Part shown: positions 8,206 through 15,328 of the stretch, piece by piece | How the letters are laid out: each line of letters opens with the position of its first letter | Numbering within the stretch: the stretch's first letter is position 1 | DNA from: CAYXZO01 sp964469505 | GTDB lineage: Bacteria > Fidelibacterota > UBA8477 > JABMPR01 | Assembly (NCBI GenBank): GCA_964469505.1 | Contig: CAYXZO010000042.1 | Coordinates: 1 to 19,626, forward strand | DNA length: 19,626 bases | Reading direction: 5' to 3' | Made by a program: the position numbers and the translations under genes | The notes under the pieces: generated by a model | What the model saw: the letters and a program-made list of their open reading frames with translations, nothing else | Database searches by the model: none | What the model was told of the DNA's origin: nothing

Positions 8206-8249
8206 ATAAAAAAGGACCCCAGTTGGTGGGCCACACAACTGGGGTCCTT
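8206..8249 (-). terminator. Strong intrinsic terminator after the DoxX gene
   Basis: Two perfectly complementary 14-nt arms, AAGGACCCCAGTTG (8212-8225) and CAACTGGGGTCCTT (8236-8249), enclose a 10-nt loop. Read on the minus strand the hairpin is followed by a run of six Ts. On the plus strand no T run follows, so it works in the minus direction. It starts 10 nt after the doxX stop codon and separates that unit from the glutamate synthase-like gene. Confidence 0.93.
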
Positions 8250-8259
8250 GAGCATGATT

Positions 8260-8676
8260 CTACTCTGTCGCGGTTACTCCGTTGGTGGTGTTGCCTTTGA
8301 CCACAAAGAACAACGAAACCGCCAAGATCAACGTCTGAAATTCAGCTCCCATGGCTGCTTTGTTGGGGTCCATCGAAATGGAGTTCCAACCATTTTTGGC
8401 ATGAACCATAAAAATGGCGCCCAACATTACGATACTAAACAGGATACCCCCTACCCGGGTGGCCCAGTCGGGGCCAGCGCCACCCCATAGAATCAATAGA
8501 GAACCACCTATTTCCATCAACGCCAGCAGGTATACGGCGATAACCGGCATACCCATCATCTTAGCAATTCCCCCAGCCATAGGGAATTTTCCTAAACCGT
8601 GGTATAGAAAAATAGCTGCTAAAGCAAGCCGCAGAAACCAATGGCCCCACCCGTTGAATTTGTTCAATGTTTCCAT
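8260..8676 (-). CDS. DoxX family integral membrane protein
   Basis: A 138-residue membrane protein with four predicted transmembrane helices at about 12-30, 44-65, 74-92 and 111-128. The first helix carries the family-like RLALAAIFLYHGLGKF (16-31), and the second contains the acidic residue of ALMEIGG (52-58). Length and topology fit DoxX/DoxD-type proteins. Some members are thiosulfate:quinone oxidoreductase subunits, and others are linked to oxidative-stress handling; which applies here is unknown. The ATG is fixed by an excellent Shine-Dalgarno, AAGGAGG at 8684-8690, 7 nt upstream. It starts 3 nt after the thioredoxin-like gene, and a strong terminator follows its stop. Confidence 0.88.
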   Translation of the reverse strand: METLNKFNGWGHWFLRLALAAIFLYHGLGKFPMAGGIAKMMGMPVIAVYLLALMEIGGSLLILWGGAGPDWATRVGGILFSIVMLGAIFMVHAKNGWNSISMDPNKAAMGAEFQTLILAVSLFFVVKGNTTNGVTATE

Positions 8677-8679
8677 AGT

Positions 8680-8982
8680 TCAACCTCCTTCGATTGAGTT
8701 TGTCCAATTAGACATGTTCTCCATCTCTAGATGGAGTTTTAGCAGAAGCCTAGGAACTTCAAAATCACCATAGTTCCAAAGCTTACCATTCACGTAAAGC
8801 GCAGGGGTAATCCCGGCGGCTGCCTTTTCATCCACCCAACGCACTTTACCAACTACGGCGGGTCCCAATTTGGGCAGCAAATTTTGAAACTTTTCGCACA
8901 CCACTTGGGACAGATGGCAACAGCGCCGAACATAGAGCTCAAGTCGTAGGTGAATGTGATTAACGCTCATGAGGTTGAACAT
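8680..8982 (-). CDS. Small thioredoxin-fold-like protein
   Basis: A 100-residue cytoplasmic-type protein without signal or membrane segment. After a first strand (IHLRLELYV, 10-18) comes a cysteine-rich turn, RRCCHLSQVVCEKF (C21, C22, C29). A helix follows, then a strand GKVRWVD (45-51), a loop ITPALYVNGKLWNYGDF (58-74) whose Thr-Pro looks like the thioredoxin cis-proline, and a final helix. This order resembles small thioredoxin/glutaredoxin-like proteins, but the canonical CxxC is absent: the second cysteine position is Leu, with another Cys seven residues after C22. ATG 8982 is chosen over TTG 8988; neither has a good Shine-Dalgarno, and an internal ATG at 8970 is possible. It overlaps functionally with doxX through a 3-nt junction. 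The assignment is by eye, and a redox role is inference. Confidence 0.65.
   Translation of the reverse strand: MFNLMSVNHIHLRLELYVRRCCHLSQVVCEKFQNLLPKLGPAVVGKVRWVDEKAAAGITPALYVNGKLWNYGDFEVPRLLLKLHLEMENMSNWTNSIEGG
8684..8690 (-). promoter_or_regulatory. Shine-Dalgarno of the DoxX gene, embedded in the upstream gene's last codons
   Basis: AAGGAGG lies 7 nt before the DoxX ATG. The same bases encode the last residues (IEGG) of the thioredoxin-like protein, whose TGA is only 3 nt from that ATG. This arrangement implies translational coupling of the two genes. Confidence 0.85.
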
Positions 8983-9004
8983 ATGCAAACCGGGTTACGA
9001 TAAA

Positions 9005-9020
9005 TGTCGGTTACCTGACA
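9005..9020. promoter_or_regulatory. Candidate operator: imperfect palindrome TGTCGGTTACCTGACA
   Basis: The outer arms TGTC and GACA are fully complementary, and 12 of 16 positions are symmetric overall. The element lies 22 nt before the thioredoxin-like ATG, in the 115-nt gap after the CRP/FNR-family gene. A related half-site (GGATAACTGACGG at 9048-9060, against GGTTACCTGACAG at 9009-9021) lies 39 nt away. CRP/FNR proteins bind palindromes of about this size, so control by the adjacent regulator is plausible but unproven. Confidence 0.3.
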
Positions 9021-9097
9021 GATCATCTTTTTCGTAACTGTAAAAAGGGATAACTGACGGTGATAAAAGTTGTGGTTGGCGTAAGTAAAATCGTTTT

Positions 9098-9784
9098 TCA
9101 GCTCTCTTTTTCCAGCCATTCCTGGTTTTTAACCAGAAGGTAACTTCGCTTATATGCTATAATTTCCTCCGCCACCAATTCATTTAGCACAGCAGTGACC
9201 GTTTGGCGGGTGGTTGCAGTTAGCTCCGCAATTTCCTGATGGCGAAGAAAGGGACGAACCAGCCAGCCATCCACCATTTGCCGTCCAAATTTTTTGGTGA
9301 ATCGCCGCAGGAAAGCTTCAATTCGTTCTCGGGCTGTTTTAAATACTAAATCTTCCAGCTGAGCTTGTATTCGTTGGAGGCGAAAACCGATTAATTTGCG
9401 TATGCTGCGGTTTAGTTCAGGGACTTCATCCATTAACTCTTGTAGAGTTTCCTTACTAATCGTACAGATAACTGCATCTTCCAACACCTCGGCTACATTT
9501 TCCCGTTTATCACGCCCCAGGATAGCACTTTCTCCAAAAATATCACCCGGTCCCAATAGTTGCAGGGTGGTACGACGTCCGTCCTCGCTTATCCGAGTGA
9601 TTTTTACCTTGCCTTTTTTCAAAAAATAAATGGTGTTGCTGGGTTCCTCCGGGAAATACAGAATGGTTTTAGGTTGGGATGTTTCCATCAGCACTTTTTG
9701 GCTCAAGCGCTCCATGGCCTCCGGGGGTAGACTGCGAAATAAGTTAAAATTCTGTAAAAACCATAATTTTGTGCGTTCTGCCAT
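9098..9784 (-). CDS. CRP/FNR-family transcriptional regulator
   Basis: A 228-residue regulator. A cyclic-nucleotide-binding-type beta-roll spans about 10-125, with KGKVKI (57-62) and GPGDIFGESAILG (78-90). A long dimerisation helix covers about 125-160. A C-terminal winged helix (about 175-225) contains RHQEIAELTATTRQTVTAVLNEL, the HTH_Crp signature with its recognition helix at about 192-203. No N-terminal cysteine cluster of the FNR type is present, so oxygen sensing by Fe-S is unlikely. The arginine-Ser/Thr-Ala phosphate clamp of cAMP receptors is not evident, so the ligand is unknown. ATG 9784 has AGGGAG 7 nt upstream. It follows pilC by 94 nt and precedes the thioredoxin-like/DoxX pair by 115 nt, which are candidate targets. 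Confidence 0.92.
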   Translation of the reverse strand: MAERTKLWFLQNFNLFRSLPPEAMERLSQKVLMETSQPKTILYFPEEPSNTIYFLKKGKVKITRISEDGRRTTLQLLGPGDIFGESAILGRDKRENVAEVLEDAVICTISKETLQELMDEVPELNRSIRKLIGFRLQRIQAQLEDLVFKTARERIEAFLRRFTKKFGRQMVDGWLVRPFLRHQEIAELTATTRQTVTAVLNELVAEEIIAYKRSYLLVKNQEWLEKES

Positions 9785-9878
9785 CCAGTACTCCCTGTTT
9801 TAGGTAGCTAGACTCAGACGAAAATAATCAGCGACTCAAACTCCCCAATCGTATTATCAGCGTATTAGGACCGGGGAA

Positions 9879-11096
9879 TTACTGATTTATAGCTGAATAC
9901 ATTTGCCACATGGGGAGGAAGATCCCCAGCGCAATGAGTAGTAAGAAAGCTCCCATCACCACCGTAAGCATTGGTTCCAGCGATGCCGACAGGCGCTTTA
10001 TTTTGGCATCAACGGCCAAATCATATTGTCGGGCCACATTGGCCAACATTTTATCCAGGGCACCCGATTGTTCGCCCACAGCGATCATCTTCACTGTTGC
10101 CAAAGGAAAGTATTGTCGATATGGCTTTAGCGCATCGGCCAAGGAAACACCCTCCGCAACCTTTTCTTTTGCCTGTCGAATAGTATCGCCAATCACCACA
10201 TTCCCCACAGTGTCTTGGGTAACTTCCAAGGCTCGTATAATGGGAATTCCCCCTTGACTTAAGGTCTCCAACATATGGGCAAAGCGGGCGATGGTGGCTT
10301 TCTGGAAAATCTCTTTAAAAACCGGAAGTTTCAGTTTGATGCTGTCCACTAACCACCGGCCTTTGGGGGTACGGGAATAAAGAATCCAGCCAATTCCCGC
10401 CAAGAAAGCCACCAGGGCAATCAGGGGGCCGAATTTTATAACTATATCGCTGACTTTGATCATGATTCTGGTGGGTAAAGGTAATGCAATCCCTTGACTG
10501 GCAAACAGCTTAGCAAATTTGGGGATGATAAAGACAATAGCGCCTATAAATGCGAGAATTATGGCGGTAAACACGATGGTCGGATAACGAAGGGCGGCTT
10601 TAATATTGCGCCTTACCTGCAGATCATGTTGAATAAAAGTAGCCAAGCGCTCCAAGATCTGGTCCATCACACCCGCCGTTTCACCGGCTTTGATCATGCT
10701 GACATACAGGTTATTAAATGCTTCAGGATGTTCTGCCATGGCTTCCGAGAGCGCTTTCCCACTGTTTAGGCCGTCTACCAGGGAAGAAATTATCTCCCGC
10801 ATTCGATTCGTCTCTGCTTGTTCAATCAAACTATTAAGAGCTCCTACCAGGGGCACACCTGCACGGAGCATTATAGCTAGTTGGGAGGTAAAGTTCTCCA
10901 GTTCCTGGGGATTAACTGACTGTAGTTTCTGTAAAAAGCGGTGGAAGGCTGACGGCCCCTTGAGCTCTTTAATTGACAATACCATTTCATTGCGTCTTTC
11001 AGCAATTTCGTATACATCAAACTTGGAATCGGCTTCGAATTCCTCTTCTACGATGTTGCCTTCAGGACTGATAAGACGACAATGGAATCGGGGCAT
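9879..11096 (-). CDS. pilC: Type IV pilus inner-membrane platform protein PilC
   Basis: PilC is the polytopic inner-membrane protein on which PilB and PilT act to insert or remove pilins. This 405-residue protein has two T2SS type F repeats (about 68-190 and 270-393). Each carries the conserved glycine motif, AGETAGVMDQIL (137-148) and VGEQSGALDKML (340-351). Three hydrophobic helices lie at about 172-192, 222-240 and 375-395. Length is normal for the family (about 400). The start at ATG 11096 is supported by GGAAGGA a few nt upstream. It begins 18 nt after the sigma-54 activator and appears to be the last gene of the T4P operon. GspF of a type II secretion system is the main alternative; two retraction ATPases upstream favour T4P. 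Confidence 0.95.
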   Translation of the reverse strand: MPRFHCRLISPEGNIVEEEFEADSKFDVYEIAERRNEMVLSIKELKGPSAFHRFLQKLQSVNPQELENFTSQLAIMLRAGVPLVGALNSLIEQAETNRMREIISSLVDGLNSGKALSEAMAEHPEAFNNLYVSMIKAGETAGVMDQILERLATFIQHDLQVRRNIKAALRYPTIVFTAIILAFIGAIVFIIPKFAKLFASQGIALPLPTRIMIKVSDIVIKFGPLIALVAFLAGIGWILYSRTPKGRWLVDSIKLKLPVFKEIFQKATIARFAHMLETLSQGGIPIIRALEVTQDTVGNVVIGDTIRQAKEKVAEGVSLADALKPYRQYFPLATVKMIAVGEQSGALDKMLANVARQYDLAVDAKIKRLSASLEPMLTVVMGAFLLLIALGIFLPMWQMYSAINQ

Positions 11097-11114
11097 CCTA
11101 TTCCTTCCAGGCTT

Positions 11115-12527
11115 TTAATCTATTATGGATTGATCATCCTGGGTCCCACCGCTATCCTGGGACTCATGCTCCAGCCCGTATCGCTTAATTTTTCGATACA
11201 GAGCCGTGCGGGAAATCTCCAAGGCTTGTGCTGTTCGCGAAATATTGCCTTTAAAGCTACGCAGAGCTGCCTGGATTGCCTCTTTTTCCACTTCCCTCAA
11301 CGGCTTAACTGAGCCGTCGCTGAGGATCGAAGTCTCCTCTAAACCAGCGTTTGGAGCCGCGAATTCCAGACTCGAGAGTGCTCGACTCGAAAGCGTTGGT
11401 TGGGTCCATTGCAACAGAAGGCGCGTTAGCCAGTTCTCCAATTCCCTCACATTTCCGGAAAGGGGTGTTTTTTTCAGTTCCTCTAAAAAACTCCAGGATA
11501 TGTTTTTAGATAGATGCGGCGCCTGCTTGATCAATTTATTAAGCAGATGAATCGTGAGTAAAGTTATATCATCGCCCCGATGTCTTACTTCGGTCAGTCT
11601 AATTGGTACCACATTAAGGCGGTAATAAAGATCCCGTCTGAACTTATTCTGGTGTACCAGTTTCTCCAGATTTTTATTGGTCGCGGTAAGCAATCGGAAA
11701 TCAACCTTTGTGGCTGTGCGGCTCCCCAGGCGCTCAACTATTTTTTCTTCTAATACCCGTAACAGTTTGGCCTGGAGCCCCAAGGGCATGTCTCCGATTT
11801 CATCCAGGAAAAGGCTTCCCTTGTCTGCTAGTTCAACTTTCCCCGGTCGGCTACGATCTGCACCAGTGTAAGCGCCTTTTTCGGCTCCAAACAATTCGCT
11901 TTCGAGTAAAGTCTCAGGGATCGCGGCGCAATTGATGGAGATGAAAGCTTTCTTACGTCGGGGACTTAAAGCATGAATCGTACGGGCCACCAGTTCCTTC
12001 CCCGACCCGCTGGGGCCCAGAATCAGCACGGTAAAATCGGTGGGGGCAACCTTTAGAATCTGCTGATAGATATCCAGCATTTTGTGATTGTTTCCGATAA
12101 AAGGTCCGAAACCAGAGGGGCGCAGATCCTTGATTTCATTTTCGGGCAGCATTTCCAGCAATTCGAAATAGCGATCGAGCCGCTCAAGAATATCAGGCAA
12201 GCGTTCAGGCAGTAATTCCGGACGCATAACGGCAAAGAGGTGCTCTTCCATGGAGAATAACCCCGCATCCAGCACATCCCCATCGATCAACAGCACCACT
12301 GGCATTCTGGGGGCAAGCTTGCCTAGCCGACGTTTGAAGGCATCACGAGCCTGGCGTATTACCTGTTTCCAACTTAGAAATAGGGCCTCGAATTGCTCGA
12401 TCGCCAGGTATTCCAGCGCAGAAAGCCAGTCACGGGCTATGGTTATTTCACTATGAGCAGAGAGTAAAGACTTAAGTTCCGCCGCTCTGCTTTCTCCTGT
12501 ACAAAGCAAAAACCTTCGCTGCTTCAC
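11115..12527 (-). CDS. Sigma-54-dependent activator (NtrC/PilR type) with degenerate receiver domain
   Basis: A 470-residue bacterial enhancer-binding protein. The central AAA+ domain is complete: Walker A GPSGSGKE (171-178), L1 loop GAYTGA (218-223; consensus GAFTGA), Walker B LFLDEIGD (239-246), arginine-finger region FRRDLYYRLNV (296-306) and sensor II GNVREL (358-363). The C-terminal Fis-type helix-turn-helix is at about 416-452. The N-terminal ~125 residues have receiver-like length and pattern but lack the acidic pair after strand 1 (LLCTGES) and the phospho-acceptor Asp after strand 3 (ALFLSWK). Phosphorylation is therefore not expected. The GTG start overlaps the pilB TGA by 4 nt (GTGA), implying coupled translation. 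By context it may control pilin or pilus genes, as PilR does, but its targets are not in this window. Confidence 0.9.
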   Translation of the reverse strand: MKQRRFLLCTGESRAAELKSLLSAHSEITIARDWLSALEYLAIEQFEALFLSWKQVIRQARDAFKRRLGKLAPRMPVVLLIDGDVLDAGLFSMEEHLFAVMRPELLPERLPDILERLDRYFELLEMLPENEIKDLRPSGFGPFIGNNHKMLDIYQQILKVAPTDFTVLILGPSGSGKELVARTIHALSPRRKKAFISINCAAIPETLLESELFGAEKGAYTGADRSRPGKVELADKGSLFLDEIGDMPLGLQAKLLRVLEEKIVERLGSRTATKVDFRLLTATNKNLEKLVHQNKFRRDLYYRLNVVPIRLTEVRHRGDDITLLTIHLLNKLIKQAPHLSKNISWSFLEELKKTPLSGNVRELENWLTRLLLQWTQPTLSSRALSSLEFAAPNAGLEETSILSDGSVKPLREVEKEAIQAALRSFKGNISRTAQALEISRTALYRKIKRYGLEHESQDSGGTQDDQSIID

Positions 12528-14185
12528 GCCAAAGTTATCCTCAGCATCTCTTCAATGGAGCTTTTCCCTTCCAGAATATAACGCAGGGCGTCCATGCGTA
12601 AAGTACGCATTCCCTTTTTCACGGCCACTTTTTTAATCTCGTTGGCATTGGCGTGTCTGTTCACCATATCGGCGACCTCTTCATCGGGTATCAGCAACTC
12701 ATAAACACCTGCACGGCCAAAATAACCGGAGTTCTTACAATGAACGCAACCGACTGGCTTAAACAAGGGACCTTCCGGTTTTTCTTCAAGTTCCAGGGTC
12801 CGCAACACAGCTTCATCCGGTTCGAACTCGGCTTTGCAGCGCGGACACAGAAGGCGGATCAACCGTTGGGCCAGCACGGCTCGCACAGTGGAACTGACTA
12901 GATAAGCATCCATCCCCATATCCAACATGCGGGTATAAGCCGAAGGAGCATCGTTAGTATGAATGGTACTGAACACCAAGTGGCCCGTCAGAGCAGCTCT
13001 AATGGCCAATTCCATAGTCTCCTGATCGCGCATCTCCCCCACCATTATCACGTCGGGATCTTGACGTAACATAGCGCGCAAGGCTTCGGCAAAAGTGAAT
13101 CCCGCTTTACTCTGAACCTGACCCTGGTTGATATTCGGCAACCGATATTCGATGGGATCTTCGATAGTCATTATATTCAATTCAACGGTATTGATGACAT
13201 TCAAAGTTGCATAAAGTGTGGTGGTCTTACCGCTACCTGTCGGGCCGGAGACTAGAATGATTCCATTTGGTAAGCGGATAATCTGGCGCCATCGTTCCAA
13301 AGTATCCCTGGCAAACCCCAACTTATGAAGTTCAATTTTTCCTTTAGATTGATCTAATAGACGCAACACTATCTTCTCCCCATATGTGATAGGATAAGTG
13401 GAAGCCCGGACATCGATCTGCTTATCCCCTACGGTACGAGTAAAGCGTCCATCTTGGGGTTTGCGGCTTTCGGCGATATCCATATCCGCCATAATCTTCA
13501 CACGGGAGATGAGGGGTGCCATGGAAGAGCGAGGCACGGTGTAATACTGCTGCAACACCCCATCTACCCGATAGCGAATTCTGACATCCTCTTCACGGGG
13601 CTCGATATGTAAGTCGCTGGCGCCTACTTTCACTGCTTCGGCAAACAGGAGGTCAACGGCCTCTACGGCTTCGGTATGCTCATCGATCGCCTTGGAGACC
13701 ACCCGTTGTTCGGTAGCACCTGGTTCTTCACCATGTTCGGCCACATATTTTTTGGCTGAATAGAACATATCCTGGGCTTGCTCAATATCGCTCTCGGTTG
13801 CCAGCACCAGGTTCACATCCATTCCAGTCAGGCGGCTTAATTCATCCACCACCGTTACATTGAGGGGATCAGAGGTAGCCACTGTGAGCGTCTCACCCAC
13901 GGTAAACAACGGCATTATTTTCAACCGCCGGGCTGTTTTTTCATCTACCAGATCCAGAACATCATCCGCTACCTCATACGTCATCAAATTCAAATAAGGC
14001 ATCCCCAGTTGCTCACTGAGGGTCTCTATCAGTTCCTGCTCGGTCAAGAACCCGAGGGTCACTATCGCCTGGCCCAGGTATAGCCCATGATCTTTTTTAT
14101 ATTCCAAAGCTGTTTTGAGCTGTTTTTCGTCCAGCTTTCCAGCATCGATTAGGATTTGTCCCAGTTGTTTACGTGGTGCCGCCAT
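12524..14185 (-). CDS. pilB: Type IV pilus extension ATPase PilB with MshEN domain
   Basis: PilB is the hexameric cytoplasmic motor for pilus extension. The 553-residue protein starts with an MshEN-type domain, in which two related 24-residue motifs (7-30 and 36-59, each LG-x8-L-type with a conserved Leu ladder) are separated by five residues. The ATPase has Walker A GPTGSGKT (314-321), Asp box IEDPIE (341-346), Walker B MVGEMRD (381-387) and His box TGHLVFSTIHTNDA (400-413). Two CxxC pairs, C447/C450 and C480/C483, form the zinc-binding site typical of PilB/GspE extension motors and absent from PilT. MshEN domains are known c-di-GMP receptors; binding here is inferred. The gene lies 2 nt after pilD and overlaps the next gene by 4 nt. 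Confidence 0.95.
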   Translation of the reverse strand: MAAPRKQLGQILIDAGKLDEKQLKTALEYKKDHGLYLGQAIVTLGFLTEQELIETLSEQLGMPYLNLMTYEVADDVLDLVDEKTARRLKIMPLFTVGETLTVATSDPLNVTVVDELSRLTGMDVNLVLATESDIEQAQDMFYSAKKYVAEHGEEPGATEQRVVSKAIDEHTEAVEAVDLLFAEAVKVGASDLHIEPREEDVRIRYRVDGVLQQYYTVPRSSMAPLISRVKIMADMDIAESRKPQDGRFTRTVGDKQIDVRASTYPITYGEKIVLRLLDQSKGKIELHKLGFARDTLERWRQIIRLPNGIILVSGPTGSGKTTTLYATLNVINTVELNIMTIEDPIEYRLPNINQGQVQSKAGFTFAEALRAMLRQDPDVIMVGEMRDQETMELAIRAALTGHLVFSTIHTNDAPSAYTRMLDMGMDAYLVSSTVRAVLAQRLIRLLCPRCKAEFEPDEAVLRTLELEEKPEGPLFKPVGCVHCKNSGYFGRAGVYELLIPDEEVADMVNRHANANEIKKVAVKKGMRTLRMDALRYILEGKSSIEEMLRITLA

Positions 14186-14187
14186 TT

Positions 14188-14943
14188 TTAACTCAGCAGT
14201 CCTAAGTACCAGTTAATAATCGATTGGCCCCAGAACAAGGCCAACAGAGCTCCCAGGCTAAGAAAAGGCCCAAAAGGGATGCGTTGCCCCCATTCGGCGC
14301 GGTTTACTGTCATCAACCCCAGACTGAATATCGCAGCGCTGAAAAAGGCCAACATAACCGCTACCAGTCCCGCTTTCCAGCCCAGCAGCAAACCTAAAAC
14401 CGCTGCATATTTAACGTCTCCGAAGCCCATACTTTCTTTGCGGAGCAAGATACTGCCTACAGCCCTTATTAGGTAAAAGCCTAAACCCAGTCCCAGGGCT
14501 CCCCATACACCATCCCAACTTCGATGCTTGAGTACCAGTAAGATAACGGCTGCTAAAAGGGTAGTAATCAGAAACTGGTCGGGAATTATTTGATAGTCCA
14601 GATCGATAAAGGTTATCACTATTAACGATGCGCACGCGATTGCCCAGGCCAGCAGCTCCCAACTAAGTCCAAAACGGTAAAACAGGGCCCAAAATAGAAT
14701 ACCAGTTAGCAGTTCGACAAAAGGGTAACGCCATGAAATAGGAGCTTTGCAGACTGCACATCTACCCCGCAAAACGAGAAAGCTGACGACCGGGATATTC
14801 TGCCAGCTCTTAATGCGTGTACCGCAGTTTGGACAAGCTGAAGGGGGCGAAACTATGGATTTACCTTGGGGTACCCGATAGATCACTACGTTCAAGAAGC
14901 TCCCAATGGATAAGCCAAACAGAAAAACGAAGAAAGACAGCAT
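14188..14943 (-). CDS. pilD: Prepilin peptidase / N-methyltransferase PilD
   Basis: PilD cleaves the leader of type IV prepilins and methylates the new N-terminus at the inner membrane. The 251-residue protein begins with the family motif GSFLNVVIYRVP (14-25). It then has a cytoplasmic zinc-type tetracysteine loop (C37/C40 and C62/C65), which is linked to the methyltransferase-containing bifunctional form. About seven hydrophobic segments follow. The two aspartyl-protease motifs are FIDLDYQIIPD (112-122) and GFGDVK (173-178, Asp176). The start is ATG 14943, 7 nt after the receiver gene, and pilB follows after 2 nt. No strong Shine-Dalgarno is visible, so translation may depend on coupling. 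Confidence 0.95.
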   Translation of the reverse strand: MLSFFVFLFGLSIGSFLNVVIYRVPQGKSIVSPPSACPNCGTRIKSWQNIPVVSFLVLRGRCAVCKAPISWRYPFVELLTGILFWALFYRFGLSWELLAWAIACASLIVITFIDLDYQIIPDQFLITTLLAAVILLVLKHRSWDGVWGALGLGLGFYLIRAVGSILLRKESMGFGDVKYAAVLGLLLGWKAGLVAVMLAFFSAAIFSLGLMTVNRAEWGQRIPFGPFLSLGALLALFWGQSIINWYLGLLS

Positions 14944-14950
14944 ATGAAAC

Positions 14951-15322
14951 TTATTCTTCAGTAAGGAGTAAAGCGAATTTTTCGGCTAATTCCGGCGCAT
15001 TTATGGGCTTTGTCAGGTACACATCGGCACCGCTTTGCTCCGCCAACTTGCGGTCCTTGTCTGTATCTTTTGCTGAAACAATGATCACCGGGATTTGGCG
15101 AAATTTGTCATCGAACTTAAGTAACCGACAGACCTGGTACCCGTCCAATCCCGGCAACATCAGATCCAGCATAATAATATCGGGCATCTCCTTGCGCGCT
15201 TTTTGCAAGCCTGTTACGCCATCCTCCGCCGTAATCACCTCAAATCCCCGCTGCTCCAGTGCCATTTTGATGGGTCTAACGAAGAAATCTTCGTCATCCA
15301 CAATTAGGATTTTCTTGCTCAT
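14951..15322 (-). CDS. Stand-alone CheY-like response regulator
   Basis: A 123-residue single receiver domain with no output domain. All phosphorylation residues are present: the acidic pair in VDDED (Asp9/Asp10), phospho-acceptor Asp53 in MLDLMLPG, Ser83 in VSAKD and Lys105 in LTKP. It should therefore be phosphorylated by a partner kinase and signal by protein contact. Gaps of 6 nt to the PilU-like gene and 7 nt to pilD put it inside the T4P operon, where a role in controlling extension or retraction (compare PilG/PilH of the Pseudomonas Pil-Chp system) is a reasonable inference. No kinase or Che gene is visible in the window. Confidence 0.92.
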   Translation of the reverse strand: MSKKILIVDDEDFFVRPIKMALEQRGFEVITAEDGVTGLQKARKEMPDIIMLDLMLPGLDGYQVCRLLKFDDKFRQIPVIIVSAKDTDKDRKLAEQSGADVYLTKPINAPELAEKFALLLTEE

Positions 15323-15328
15323 ACCTTA

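Noticed and set aside
9785..9878. Terminator between pilC and the CRP-family gene
   Set aside because: CTCCCC and GGGGA segments could pair weakly around about 9840-9880, but the loop is long and there is no T run. Read-through from the pilus operon cannot be excluded.
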